NCBI RefSeq assembly: GCF_019059575.1
Contig: NW_024881691.1
Coordinates: forward strand, 248,001-312,000
DNA length: 64,000 nucleotides
Direction of reading: 5' to 3'
From: Amphibalanus amphitrite
Taxonomy: Eukaryota > Arthropoda > Thecostraca > Balanomorpha > Balanidae
A program made the position numbers and the translations under genes. Shown piece after piece: positions 50,399 to 61,509 of the stretch. How positions within the stretch are numbered: position 1 is the stretch's first letter; each line of letters starts with the position of its first letter. Below the pieces are notes generated by a model that was given only the letters and a program-made list of their open reading frames with translations, was not told where the DNA came from and ran no database searches.

Positions 50399-51934
50399 TC
50401 CGCGTCATCATGCTGTCCGTGTCGGCCCGACTCTGCCCTCCGTCTCCCCGCTGCCGTCTTCACTACCCTTTGGTCGCCGCCTCTGCTGCCGTCGTGACCC
50501 GTCCCGCCGCCGCCCGATCAAAACTCCTGCATACATGTACACTCACACACTGGGTGCATTGTGTGCACACCGCGTGTGCACGATCGGCGGCAGTGCCGTG
50601 CACGGAGCGAGCCTGGTGCACGGACGGTAGTGGGCCGCCCCCGCCCCTACCACCGCCACTGTCACCGCCAGAAGCTCCCGTCGCCCGGACTCCCAGAGAG
50701 CTGCGAACCGCGAAATATGGTCGGTAATGATAGTCTGTGCGGACCGGCCGTCCGAGTCGCGTACTGCCGCGCGTTATCAATTATAGCCAACGCCATTGCG
50801 CCACAATTTAACCCGTGACATTCTAATTGAAACCCTGCTCTCACTTTGATCCAAAACAACATCGTATTTCCTTGTCCGCCATCGTTGTTTAACGTAACAC
50901 CAATCAAGTGGCGCATAGCGGCGACCGGTGCACAGACTGGCACCCTATAATTTTCGGAATTAACTTATTTATTATTAACCGTCTTGGGATTATAAATTCG
51001 CTTCTTGTGGTTGTATCATGGCAGTGCGATGTTTTGTGGCCGGCGCGGCGGCGGACAGTGGCTGCAGGCCGCCCTCTAAGATGGCTGCTGGCCGGCCAAG
51101 ATGAAGGGGTGGCCGGCAATTTTTGGCAGTCGGCTGCCAAATGAAGTCGGCGGTGGCGGATGCGGCGCGCGAGTTACGATGAGCGGCGCGCCGCCCACCG
51201 CGCCAAGTGCGGGAGCGCCGCCGCACGAGATAGGTGCTCGCTATGAGTGAAATGACGCCACTTTGGGCGTCTTTTGTGGCCGTGGTTCATACGCAGCCGG
51301 CATGAGGATATGAAATATGTGAGCTGCAGGCCAATCGGGGCGTACTCTCATCATCCGAGTGTCTTTGTCGTCTTTCAGAGCTGCCCAAAACTGACGGTAA
51401 TTATTGGGCAGTGGATTCACCTCGACTGCATTTCATATTTCAGTGGTACAAGAGTCCAGTGGCATGGCAATAATAAACGTTCTCTCTCAAAAGCCAGAAA
51501 ATACTGCCCAACTAAAGGACTCGTGTAATTTGAAATGTCCCTAGAATTGACTGACTTCATCAACATAAAAATCTGTGCTTTAATTGACCTTGGCTCATAG
51601 ATGGCAATGGCTAGAAAAAAACTGTGTGCTGACTTCATCGGTAGGTAAATGATTCGGGACGACGTTTTGAACTTTGTCGGTTATTTAGGTGGTTCTTAAG
51701 ATATCTCGGGTGCTTACCATCCTCAAAATCATACACTCGTATCTATAACCTAATGCTTATGCACCGAAGAATGCGCGAACACTTGAACTTGCTTAGGGGG
51801 GAGTGGGGACCTAATCGTAGAGGTTGCGACTTGCGAGCAAATGGCGACGATTGCCAAAGGGTAAACATAGCTAAGTCGGAGGTAAGGGGAATAAAGGAAT
51901 GTGTTTTTCTCTGCTCATTACCGTCTCGCAGCCC
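50399..51934. other. Non-coding tract
   Basis: A GC-rich start with GTGCAC-rich words (50540-50630), then mixed sequence. No gene, element end or RNA is recognised. Confidence 0.35.
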
Positions 51935-52632
51935 TGATACGTGTGCAGTGTCTCCGAGCGCTGTCTCAGCTGCACTGTGTCGGGTCAGTGTCGGAGGATG
52001 CAGCCATTCCTCTGACGGTGTCCGGACACTATATCCCAGCTGCACTGTGTCGGGTTCAGTGTCGGAGGATGCAGCCATTCCTCTGACGGTGTCCGGACAC
52101 TGTCCCAGCTGCACTGTGTCGGGGTCAATGTCGGAGGATGCAGCCATTCCTCTGAAGGTGTCCGGACACTGTCCCAGCTGCACTGTGTCGGGGTCAATGT
52201 CGGAGGATGCAGCCATTCCTCTGACGGTGTCCGGACACTGTCCCAGCTGCACTGTGTCGGGGTCAATGTCGGAGGATGCAGCCATTCCTCTGAAGGTGTC
52301 CGGACACTGTCCCAGCTGCACTGTGTCGGGGTCAATGTCGGAGGATGCAGCCATTCCTCTGAAGGTGTCCGGACACTGTCCCAGCTGCACTGTGTCGGGG
52401 TCAGTGCCGGAGGATGCAGCCATTCCTCTGACGGTGTCCGGACACTGTCCCAGCTGCACTGTGTCGGGGTCAATGTCGGAGGATGCAGCCATTCCTCTGA
52501 AGGTGTCCGGACACTGTCCGAGCTGCACTGTGTTTGGGTCAGTGCCGGAGTATGCAGCCATTCCTCTGACGGTGTCCGGACATTATCCGAGCTGCACTGT
52601 GTCGGTGTCAGTGTCGGAGGATGCAGCCACCG
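51935..52632. repeat. Minisatellite, 69 bp unit, about ten copies
   Basis: Head-to-tail units contain TGTCCGGACACTGTCCCAGC, TGCACTGTGTCGGGGTCA and GGATGCAGCCATTCCTCTGA. Copies differ at few sites, such as GACGG versus GAAGG and CAATGT versus CAGTGC. The first and last copies are more diverged. Because 69 = 23 codons, frames of 240-328 codons remain open on both strands; these are the longest frames in the window after the retrotransposon and are artefacts of the repeat. Confidence 0.94.
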
Positions 52633-53560
52633 TGATATACCTCGCCGCTCCATCGACTCACCCCGGGGGTGCCCATGGTGGCACAGTGCTCCTATCGGGA
52701 CCCACACAAAACCACGCGCTTTCCTGTGTGAATAAATGAACGCGATCGATGCAGTGTTTGTATTGTGGAGACGTGCACGGGGCTGGCCTGTACGTGGTCA
52801 CAGCCGCACTCACGGCATATCGGAGGCCGCGCATCGAGCTGGGCCACAACGGGCGGCGCACTCATGGTTTATCGAAATACCGCGTACTGCCGGCCAATGC
52901 TACTCTGCATAAATCCGTAGCAAAACCTCTCGAAACTTGTGGGAATCAATAAAGTTAAAACCTTTGGTGAGCTTGTTAGCATGTTTGTAACCAACGCCAA
53001 ATGGTATGTGCATTGTGCAATTGTAGGTATAGGGCAACTCGATGAATGGATTTCTTTATAAGAGCATAATTATTTTTCATTTGGTGTACCTATGTCATTT
53101 CTTTTCAACTCTCGGTCTTTCGTTTAAGCGGCGTCACGTCAGTGGCCTTGGCCGTAACACCGTAACACCGATATAGGTACCCAGGACATCCACACGGCAG
53201 CCTACCATCAGTCAGTCGGCACTGACTCGAGCCACTTCACTGAGCAGTCGGCGCCCCCTCGCACGCAGTCACACGGCCACAATCCATCTCCATCGGACGA
53301 ATAATTGATGCCGGGGGCTGGAGTGTTGCATACGGCGGCGTTTGGCCGCACTACCAGCGTACGCCGGTTATCGACACCCGTTCCGTCAGCGGCCGCCCTC
53401 GGCCAGGTCTAATTAGCAGGATAAATAATAGCCGAGCGGCGTCGCCACTCGTTGCGATGAATACGGAATCGGAGCGGCGGTCGGAGCGGGCGGAGCGGCG
53501 GTCGGCCGGTCGGAGCGCCGCGGCGGCTCGATATATCGGCCGAACAGGTCGGGCCGCCGC
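52633..53560. other. Non-coding tract
   Basis: Mixed sequence with a GC-rich end (53320-53560). Nothing recognised. Confidence 0.35.
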
Positions 53561-53602
53561 CAGACAAACACACACACAGACAGACAGACAGACAGACGGA
53601 CA
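53561..53602. repeat. CA / CAGA microsatellite
   Basis: ACACACACA followed by (CAGA)n of about six units. Confidence 0.9.
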
Positions 53603-53773
53603 GTCCGGGAAGGTGGCCATAAATCAACATCGACATGGCCCCTCGAAATACGGACCTGCTACGGCCTCTGTTTACCTCATTTCAGAACATTCTGGCCAAT
53701 GGCGACCGTTGCATTCCTTGGCGGCGGGAAAGGAGCAATATATGTGGGTGTAGGCTGTAGGACAACGGATAGC

Positions 53774-53950
53774 TGACCTGAGTCGGTCAGGTCTGGTGTC
53801 CTGAGTCGGTCAGGTGACCCAGTCTGGTGACCTGAGTCGGTCAGGTGACTCGGTCTGGTGACCTGAGTCGGTCAGGTGACTCGGTTTGGTGACCTGAGTC
53901 GGTCAGGTGATTCGGTTTGGTGACCTGAGTCGGTCAGGCGATCCGGTCCG
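53774..53950. repeat. Minisatellite, 31 bp unit
   Basis: About five or six units built on GTGACCTGAGTCGGTCAGGT followed by GACTCGGTTTG. Each contains inverted AGGTCA-like words (TGACCT and TCAGGTGA). Confidence 0.88.
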
Positions 53951-53976
53951 GTATAGTCTGGGTAGCTCAGATTATA

Positions 53977-54981
53977 CAGGGTGTCCCAAAAGTAAGGTCA
54001 TCATTTGTTTTGGCCACACCGCCAAAGATACGCGATGGATAGAAATAAATAGGACATCATATGAAAGAGCATTTTATAAAAAATTTATTCTGATATACAT
54101 ATGAGTCAATACATTGGCTCGTAGCCCCACATTTGCTGCTTTTCTGCATGGCTACCATTTCGGGCCGCGTGCACGAATAGACTGCGTTTTACTTCCTCCA
54201 CTATTCTGGAGCAATTCTCTGGTGAGATGCCGCTTATGTTTGCTCGGAGGGATCATCCTTTAGTTCTTCCCGGCTCGTTGGGTTGTCCTAAAAGACAACC
54301 TTTCCGTTGTGTACCCAGAGAATAAAAATATGAAGGTGTAACGTCAGGTGACCGCGGAGGCCATTCAATGGCGTTGCCCTGACTGAAAATTACGCGATCT
54401 CACATCCACTCTTGGAGACAATGCATGATCTTCAGGACGGTGCAAGGATGGTCTCCATCCTGCTGAAACCACTGCTAGTTGATGGTGTCGGCACAGCTGC
54501 GTTGCGACGAGCGGAAGAACCACTGGGAGGACTCTCGGCCACCTCTCTTGATTTATTTTCACCCGATTCCCGATGTCGTCCTCAGGACCTCGAAGCACAG
54601 GTGGCTAAGTATACATGCCCTGTGCGTACATTATACCTTTTTTCTGACGTTTTACCGGTTGAGGCGAAACTATGCATGAGTTCAGAGATAGGGCGAGCTG
54701 ATAGGGTCTGCTTAGGATCGAAAACTGGGCGGTATTTAGGTACCCTTTGTTTTAATGACGGACCCTCTCTAAGAGTTGAATTTCGACCTTCTCAGTTTTA
54801 TGCCTACTGGTCGGTCTAGTTATGATCAAAAATGGTTTAAGCATGCAAGAAAATAATTTTATGGATGTACCTTGCACGTCCTTGCACGTGTTAAAATTGG
54901 AAGTGATTCGGTCTCTTACTTCTCGAGATATTTAAGTTTTAAATCATGACCCAGTCATGACCTTTCTTTTGGGACATCCTG
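53977..54981. mobile_element. Mariner-like transposon, degenerate
   Basis: A 1005 bp element with TA on both sides (53975-53976, 54982-54983). Its inverted ends are CAGGGTGTCCCAAAAGTAAG (left) and, inverted, CAGGATGTCCCAAAAGAAAG (right). CAGGGTGTCCCAAAA-type ends are typical of mariner-like elements. It contains a broken transposase on the minus strand. Confidence 0.87.
54106..54480 (-). pseudogene. Decayed mariner-family transposase, C-terminal part
   Basis: Minus-strand translation shows the catalytic-domain landmarks of mariner transposases in order: WFQQDG (from 54471 downwards), then, after a stop and a probable frameshift, EWPPRSPDVTP (around 54330-54370). It ends with ARNGSHAE and a stop at 54106-54108. 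An in-frame stop near 54408 and length changes show that it is dead. The more N-terminal half of the transposase, expected at 54480-54900, is not readable. Product: a DDE/D transposase that would cut and insert the element. Confidence 0.72.
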
Positions 54982-54989
54982 TATGGTGT

Positions 54990-55125
54990 CTAGCCCTGGT
55001 GACCTGGGTAGTCCAGGTTACATTGTGTCCAGCTCTGGTGACCCGGGTAGTCCAGGTTACATTGTGTCCAGCTCTGGTGACCCGGGTAGTCCAGGTTACA
55101 TTGTGTCCAGGTCTGGTGACCCCAC
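54990..55125. repeat. Minisatellite, 39 bp unit
   Basis: About three and a half units of TCTGGTGACCCGGGTAGTCC followed by AGGTTACATTGTGTCCAGC. It begins immediately beside the mariner-like element. Confidence 0.9.
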
Positions 55126-55370
55126 CCGGTCAGTTATTAGGCTCGTCCTGCTGGGTCCGCAGCCCCTCTCTGACGGTAGCGGTGTTAGTCGGCTCAGACC
55201 GGTCTAATCCGTTGCTGACCGATGCCCGGACCCGGTCGGCCGCCGCTGCTCGGCACAGATACACGAGAGGCGTCACTCGGCCGGACGTGCGCCATTTACC
55301 GACGGCAGCCGGACGCCGCGTCCGGCACGTGCTACCAGACGCTTATGGAATTCAACATCACATTGTGAGT

Positions 55371-55696
55371 GGGATATGCAATATGCATAGCATATAAGTT
55401 CATTGCGACAGCATTCATTCTGGTTTAATTTAATCACATGCAATATACATGCAGTGGCGGCGGAACACCTTCAAATAAGAGGGGGGGGGGGGGGGTACTG
55501 CCGACTTTTGGTCCCATTCTTCCCATGCAACGCCCATGGGCTAATGTTAAAATGCCAAAATCAAAGGGGGACACGGTGCCCCGGTGCCCTCCCCGTTCCG
55601 CCGCCTCTGACGGGTGGAATGTGCAATATGCTTATAGCATATGGGTTCCTTGCGACAGCATGTATGCTGGTTTAATGTACAATACGCATACATTGC
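55371..55696. repeat. Imperfect 80 bp direct repeats flanking a MITE
   Basis: The segment GCAATATGCATAGCATATAA through TTGCGACAGCATTCATTCTGG and TTTAAT at 55371-55450 recurs with about 80 per cent identity by eye at 55617-55696. The insertion at 55452-55609 separates the copies. Confidence 0.7.
55452..55609. mobile_element. Small MITE, hAT-like ends
   Basis: A 158 bp segment with inverted ends CAGTGGCGGCGGAAC and GTTCCGCCGCCTCTG (one mismatch) and a poly-G run. No 8 bp duplication is visible at its edges, so the class is a guess from the CAG start. Confidence 0.6.
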
Positions 55697-56235
55697 TGGG
55701 TAATTTCCACAGTTTGCTTATTTGTTCCGAGGCACCCGTGTTACCGAAACGAGATATTCATTGCTTCCCGCACCTACAAGCTACATTAAATGTCCTGACG
55801 CTGCGGCGCAAAGCCGAAGAACATCTTTCTACATACCAAGTTTACGATGTGCGTTGACTGGTGACATTTGCCTTTGTGTGTCATGTGTTTGCTAAATAAA
55901 CGCCTAATCCGAAATTCACCTGTTCACTCAGTGCGCATTTTCGCTACTTAATTGTCTATCCTGCCATGTTTAACTATTGGCTTTAGACTCTGAGAAAACG
56001 AGCCTATGGGCACGACCTTCGAGCAGCCATGGGATACGCAGACAGGCATACTATGTGTAGGTATGTTGAATGAGTATCGTTTTGTCGGTGCGTTTAACCC
56101 GGACCAGTGTCCACTTCCACCGTCGGACCGAGCTGCTTCCCCGTGGTCCGCCGCTTGGTCCCAGCTCCTCGACTGCGTGGGTCTCGGACGGTCCCAGCTC
56201 CCACTCTGCTGGTGCTGCGGTCCGGGCTCCTGCTT

Positions 56236-56403
56236 TACCAGGGCTCCGGCGCCCGCCCCTGTGTTGCCGGAGCTCCGGTCCGGGCTCCGGTGCCCGCCCC
56301 TGTGTTGCCGGAGCTCCGGTCCGGGCTCCGGTGCCCGCCCCTGTGTTGCCGGAGCTCCGGTCCGGGCTCCGGTGCCCGCCCCTGTGTTGCCGGAGCTCCG
56401 GTC
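56236..56403. repeat. Minisatellite, 41 bp unit
   Basis: Four almost perfect units of GTGCCCGCCCCTGTGTTGCC followed by GGAGCTCCGGTCCGGGCTCCG. Frames in all three phases remain open and are not genes. Confidence 0.9.
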
Positions 56404-56679
56404 GCCGTCGGCGCCGACGCTACGTCTCCTGCAGTCGGAGCCGGAGCCGGGGCCGGGGCGGATCGATCGTCGGCCAAGACGCGCCGCCGGTTGATAGGCG
56501 GGGCACGAAATTCAATTTTGTTCGGAATGGCTGCCGACCGGCGATCGCCGGCATAGATAGAGTCGGCTGAGATTGCAGAGGGCCAGAATAAATTGAACTG
56601 ATTCGGCCGGAGCGCGCGCCGCGCCTCGGCCGAGGGGCTGTCGACTGCAGGCGACCGCCGCGCGGAACGGGCTGAGAGG

Positions 56680-57470
56680 CGGCAAACTCGCCTGAACTCG
56701 GGCCGTCCGGCGGCAAACTCGCCTGAACTCGGGCCGTCCGGACACAAACTCTGTCTGAACTCGGGCCGTCCGGACAGAAACTCTGTCTGAACTCGGGTCG
56801 TCTGGCGACAAACTCCGTCTGAACTCGGGCCGTCCGGCAGCAAACTCTGTCTGAACTCGGGCCGGGCGGCGACAAACTCTATCTGAACTCGGGCCGTCCG
56901 GACAGAAACTCTGTCTGAAGTCTGAACTCGGGCCGTCCGGACAGAAACTCAGTCTGAACTCGGGCCGTCCGGCGGCAAACTCGCCTGAACTCGGGCCGTC
57001 CGGCGACAAACTCGCCTGAACTCGGGCCGTCCGGACAGAAACTCTGTCTGAACTCGGGTCGTCTGGCGACAAACTCGCCTGAACTCGGGCCGTCCGGACA
57101 CAAACTCTGTCTGAACTCGGGCCGTCCGGACAGAAACTCAGTCTGAACTCGGGCCGTCCGGCGACAAACTCGCCTGAACTCAGGCCGTCCGGACAGAAAC
57201 TCTGTCTGAACTCGGGCCGTCCGGCGGCAAACTCGCCTGAACTCGGGCCGTCCGGACAGAAACTCTGTCTGAACTCGGGCCGTCCGGACAGAAACTCTGT
57301 CTGAACTCGGGTCGTCTGGCGACAAACTCCGTCTGAACTCGGGCCGTCCGGCAGCAAACTCTATCTGAACTCGGGCCGTGCGGCGACAAACTCTATCTGA
57401 ACTCGGGCCGTCCGGACAGAAACTCTATCTGAACTCGGGCCGTCCGGCGACAAACTCTGTCTCGGAACTC
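56680..57470. repeat. Mosaic minisatellite, about 31 bp unit, about 25 copies
   Basis: Every unit shares GAACTCGGGCCGTCCGG. A variable half follows: ACAGAAACTCTGTCT, CGGCAAACTCGCCT, CGACAAACTCCGTCT or AGCAAACTCTATCT. The variants are shuffled along the array. Unit length varies between 31 and 32 bp. The 281-codon and similar frames on the minus strand come from the repeat. Confidence 0.92.
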
Positions 57471-59213
57471 GCCCCGACGGGCGACAATCTCGGCCTGGGC
57501 GGCCGGCGGGTGCGACGCGGGCCGCACGGACAAGTTTGCTCATCGTCCGGAGGCGGAGTTGGTCCGCCGCCGCTGCCGAGATGGGCTGTCTCAATTAGAG
57601 ACGGCAGTTTGTAATGTGTCGCAGAAGCAGACTCCTCAGAAACTGTCGCCGACGCCGGACGAGTCCGCCTGTCTCCGCGAACTTCTCAGGCTCAGGGCGT
57701 TTCCCCATGTATTTATGCAAGAAGTTGTTGTGAGCCATCATGTGTGCTTCACAACTTAATTATTTTATTTCAGTGTTATGCCAATGATACTGCAGATTTC
57801 CATGCCCATAAAACGAAGAATATAAGGTTGTGCTGGCTACCACAATGCCGATCCGTCTTAATTAGAGCAATTATCTAGACGCATGATCCTATATCATGCA
57901 CGATGTCTGTCTACCTTAGTCTAAAGAACGCCTGCAATCGAACAGCGCCTGTTGTGGAGGGGCTGTTGAAAGTCGGCTCCTCACTGCCCCGGATTCGGAG
58001 CCATTGCAGCGTTTTGCCGCGCCATCGCCTGCCCACTGAACCGGCCCCGCGGGCGGCGTTATTGAGATTCGGCGACATTGTCGGCCGCCGGACACCAATG
58101 TGAAACTAATCGAAGAATGCGGGGCACGCGTCACCGGCGGAATACGCCCGCCTTTATGGCCGCTTTATGATTGTGGAAGGGGCGCGGCGGCGGCCGGGCG
58201 CCGGCACGCATAAAGCCGCGACGAGCCGGGATTACGGTGACTTTATTTGGGCGGACTGGCCTTTGTGCCGGCCGGCCAGGTCGTCAGTTGGCGAATTCGT
58301 TCCACGGCGGCAGCGCGCTCCGGCCGCCCGGGGACTTTTTGAGCATGATGTACGAGGAAAATAAATAGAGGTGAAATCCCTCCGGCGCGCTATTATTCCC
58401 TAATCGCCGATCAGGCGCCAGATACGGTCGCGTCGCTTTCGTTGAATAATAGTCGATTCGGCGACCAGTGTCGCTGCAGATAAAACGGTGCCGGATAGTT
58501 CCAGGGGGACGGCGGGGCTAGCGGCGTCGATAACAGGTCCGGCTCCCGGGGGAGTGCCGCCGCCGCCGCCGCCGCCGCCAGTGCCGCGCCTTTGATCGAA
58601 ATGCGGCAATCTGCCGGCGGCGGCGCTCCCCTCTGCTGAGACCGACGGCCGCCGCCGCCGGCACACCCGCGCCTCCGGGCGTGTTTTCATGCTGTTTGAC
58701 AAACGCTGGAGAGCATTTTGGACAGATACCTACTTCCGCCTCACGATCCACTAAGCTGGGATTTCACTTGTTGGTTGTATTGATCCCCCCCCCAAAAAAA
58801 TCGCATTTTGTCCGACAAAACTTTGTAGGTACTTGAAGATTGATCTATACTTTACCTTGTAAGAAAACATCGGTGTTACTGGTTTTCCCAGCTTTATTAA
58901 AACAATACCATGCTGCGTCATGTGGACTTAGATATAACTAAAAAAATAAGGCACCAAAGGCACCGTTTCTCAAAACCGTGTGGTACCGAATATCGCAGCT
59001 GACCAGTGACCAGAGGGCTGTTTTACCAACAGAAAAGTTGCCGGCTGCCGGTATTTCCATTTCTTCAAGTCTCCCACAATTTAAACCAACCACGCGAAGA
59101 AATACGGATTATGTGAAAACGTATCAGTTAGGCTTGATGATATTATATTTCACATCAGTGCCATTTTTGCCGCGTGGATAGCCAATTTTGGGTGCCACAT
59201 TCGGTTCTTGGGC
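57471..59213. other. Non-coding tract
   Basis: A GC-rich block with short CCG-trinucleotide runs (58557-58575, 58645-58660), then AT-rich DNA after 58740. No gene is recognised. Confidence 0.35.
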
Positions 59214-59262
59214 TTCGCATCGCCTACTACAGTAGGCGATGCGAATCAATCGCATACGATTG
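59214..59262. repeat. Two adjacent perfect palindromes
   Basis: 59214-59245 has 14-15 bp perfect arms (TTCGCATCGCCTACT / AGTAGGCGATGCGAA) with a minimal loop. 59247-59262 is a second hairpin (CAATCG-CATA-CGATTG). The two sit one base apart and share TCGCAT words. Confidence 0.85.
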
Positions 59263-59380
59263 CTGACCTGCCACGTCCCGACGGAGGCTGTGACCTAAGC
59301 ACCGTGGGGACACGCAACGGTTTATCCCAATGCTGCTGACTTAGTTAACAGCTATTGGAAATTTGCCAATGTTTGGTGCG

Positions 59381-59440
59381 AAATAAATATAAATAAATGT
59401 ATGAATGAATGGACGAATGAATGAATGAATGAGTGAATGG
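59381..59440. repeat. (AAAT)/(GAAT)n microsatellite
   Basis: AAATAAAT units pass into GAATGAATGAAT-type units. Confidence 0.9.
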
Positions 59441-60539
59441 ATTGGGCAAAATAACCGCTGCCGTCGATTTTTATGTTGCTAAAACTGGCCTCAGTGCATT
59501 GAATAATCTTCTGTCAGGAATAGGATAACCAGTGCTTATAAAAGGCCTGACCGGAGAAGGTCATGTTTATTAGTCTATCCGTTATCAGACAAGTCTATTC
59601 GTACTATGTTTTATACACAAACTCATCCAATGCATTGGAATCGAATCGCTGCTACAGAACTACACCTTTGTCTTGAACTACTATGACAAAATTGTTGATG
59701 ATCTTTAGATGACGTAGCATGGGCCAACTACAAGGCACCTAAAATGTTTGCTTGCGGTAGGTACATTTGTCAATTGACTATACGATGGAAACGTGTTTAA
59801 CATTCTTTCCTTTACCGTGTTCAGATAGACTCGACCTCTAAAAAGTTTAATTTTCCCCGTTGACTTAAAAACGAACCCCAAAATTGACCTGACTTTATGC
59901 CACAGATACATATCAAACTACGAGATATGTCTATTCTTTACATACCTATGAGCTTTGTGATCTTTTTTTTTTTTTTTGGTCGCTTGATCTTAAAAAGAAT
60001 CTTTTAGTCGATGCAGCAGCCAGCAATGACCAGGATTAGATATTTTTCTTATAATGAGGTTTCATGATGTGACCTCACTTAATGATCTGACCTTAGATGG
60101 CCAAAGGCAAAATTTTACGCAACCTGTGACCTGTGTGAAAAAAGATGCCCGCGGATAGGCTGTGCCAAAAGCGCTCCGCGTCGCCGTTTTGTAAAAAAAA
60201 CAAAATGGGAGAGGGAGGGACCGTCCCCGCCACAGAGTGGTCTGAGTGTCGTTTGTTGCCAGGTAACGTTTTCTTCCCGTTGTATTTATTGTCGACCTCG
60301 TGTTTGTGTCTTTTGCTTAGACGAGCGGGTTTATTTAAGTTAATACACTTATCGACTGACGCTCTGCTCGATCCCGCTACGAAGAGCGCTGTCGGGCCGG
60401 TACCTGGCACACTCGGGGTGCCTTTCTCAGTGTCCCGGGGACGGAAAAAACACTCGCATAAAACGTCACCCGAAGATACTAGACAGTGGACTGGTCAGAA
60501 CTCTGGGTTAAACATCGATGGTACATTGTTCGTCAAACA
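59441..60539. other. Non-coding tract
   Basis: AT-rich DNA with a poly-T run near 59962-59978. No gene or element end is recognised. Confidence 0.35.
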
Positions 60540-61415
60540 CATACTTTGCTATCTGAGGTCACTGATACCAGGTCAGGTCACAGCGAGGTCAGGTCACCGG
60601 GGGTCACAATATGAATGTGTCGTGTGATACATGTTTTATGGTCCATTTTACATGACAAATGCGATTATGTGGGTTAGGCAGCCTTTGGGGCCAGCCTAGG
60701 TCACGTTTTGGTGAAGGTCAGGTCAAGGTCAGGTCAAATTAGGTCAAATTTCAAAGTTGATATTTTTGCATAAAATGGTTATCGATTCGATGCAGCTTGT
60801 CACGGGGAGTCTAATGGTGGTCTTCGTTTTGCTCTACGAGTTCTAGAATTGCCAAAAATTGAGTTTGAAAATTTGACGTCATCATTTTTGAACAGTTTTT
60901 TTCGCTATAACTTGGCCAAAAAAACGAGGTATCGATCTGAAATTTGGTATGTAGATAGAAGACGGTAGGCACTATCACATATATTCCGGTTTTTTCGAAA
61001 CTCAAAAAACTTTTTGGATTTTTTGGCGAATATATCCAAAAAAATGCTTTTTTGATTTTTGGGGGTCAAAACTCAAAAATTTCATAAATTCGAGATAGCA
61101 ATTTTGTAGCCCTGTCAATTCTACACCTTTTATGTGTTGATCATTTTTCTGTATCTTCAAAGCTGTAGTCCTGACAGGTCTTCTCGCGAAGGTCTTTTTT
61201 CGGTCGAAAATGACAGAACATGACGTCACTCTGACGTCATTTGTGGCCAACCTATCATAGCCTCTGGAAAAATTTTTGGTCACAATGTGTAAAATTGATG
61301 CCCGGAGGGGTCCTGAAAGTTTGGTGGCGATATCTCCAGCCGTTTAGGAGATATCGACCGAAAAGGACAGGAGGGGCCGTTTCGGCCCCCCCCCCTACGG
61401 GGCGCGGGTTAATGC
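60540..61415. mobile_element. Fragment related to element D
   Basis: This segment matches 4980-5890 in element D at several landmarks in the same order. These are an AGGTCA-rich start, CGTGTGATACATGTTTTATGG, GTCTAATGGTGG near a TTCGTTTTG word, low-complexity AAAATTTTTG-rich stretches, and an end made of a poly-G/C block followed by GCGCGGGTTAA. Intervening sequence is diverged. Its own termini and target duplication were not found, so its extent is approximate. Confidence 0.6.
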
Positions 61416-61503
61416 ATATGTCTCCGGTTGAAACTCTTTCTCTATGTAGTGCATCTTCAGCCGTCATTAACCCAATAAAACACCATTTGCACAACGAGAA
61501 ACA

Positions 61504-61509
61504 TTTAAT
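61504..61509 (-). promoter_or_regulatory. Possible polyadenylation signal
   Basis: ATTAAA on the minus strand, followed within 20-35 nt by a GT-rich stretch (GTGCAAATGGTGTTTTATTG). If the terminal exon at 62485-62534 is real, this would end a 3' UTR of about 1 kb. Weak evidence alone. Confidence 0.3.

Noticed and set aside
51753..52739. A 328-codon frame on the plus strand (and 240-272 codons on the minus strand)
   Set aside because: It is the translation of a 69 bp minisatellite whose length is a multiple of three; the peptide is pure repeat and the opposite strand is equally open.
56235..57357. Frames of 150-281 codons on the minus strand
   Set aside because: They run through the 31 bp and 41 bp minisatellites; each frame reads a repeat peptide and shows no domain.
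56680..57470. CRISPR-like array
   Set aside because: The direct repeats have no unique spacers of constant length, the variable halves are themselves repeated, and the DNA is from an animal genome; it is a minisatellite.
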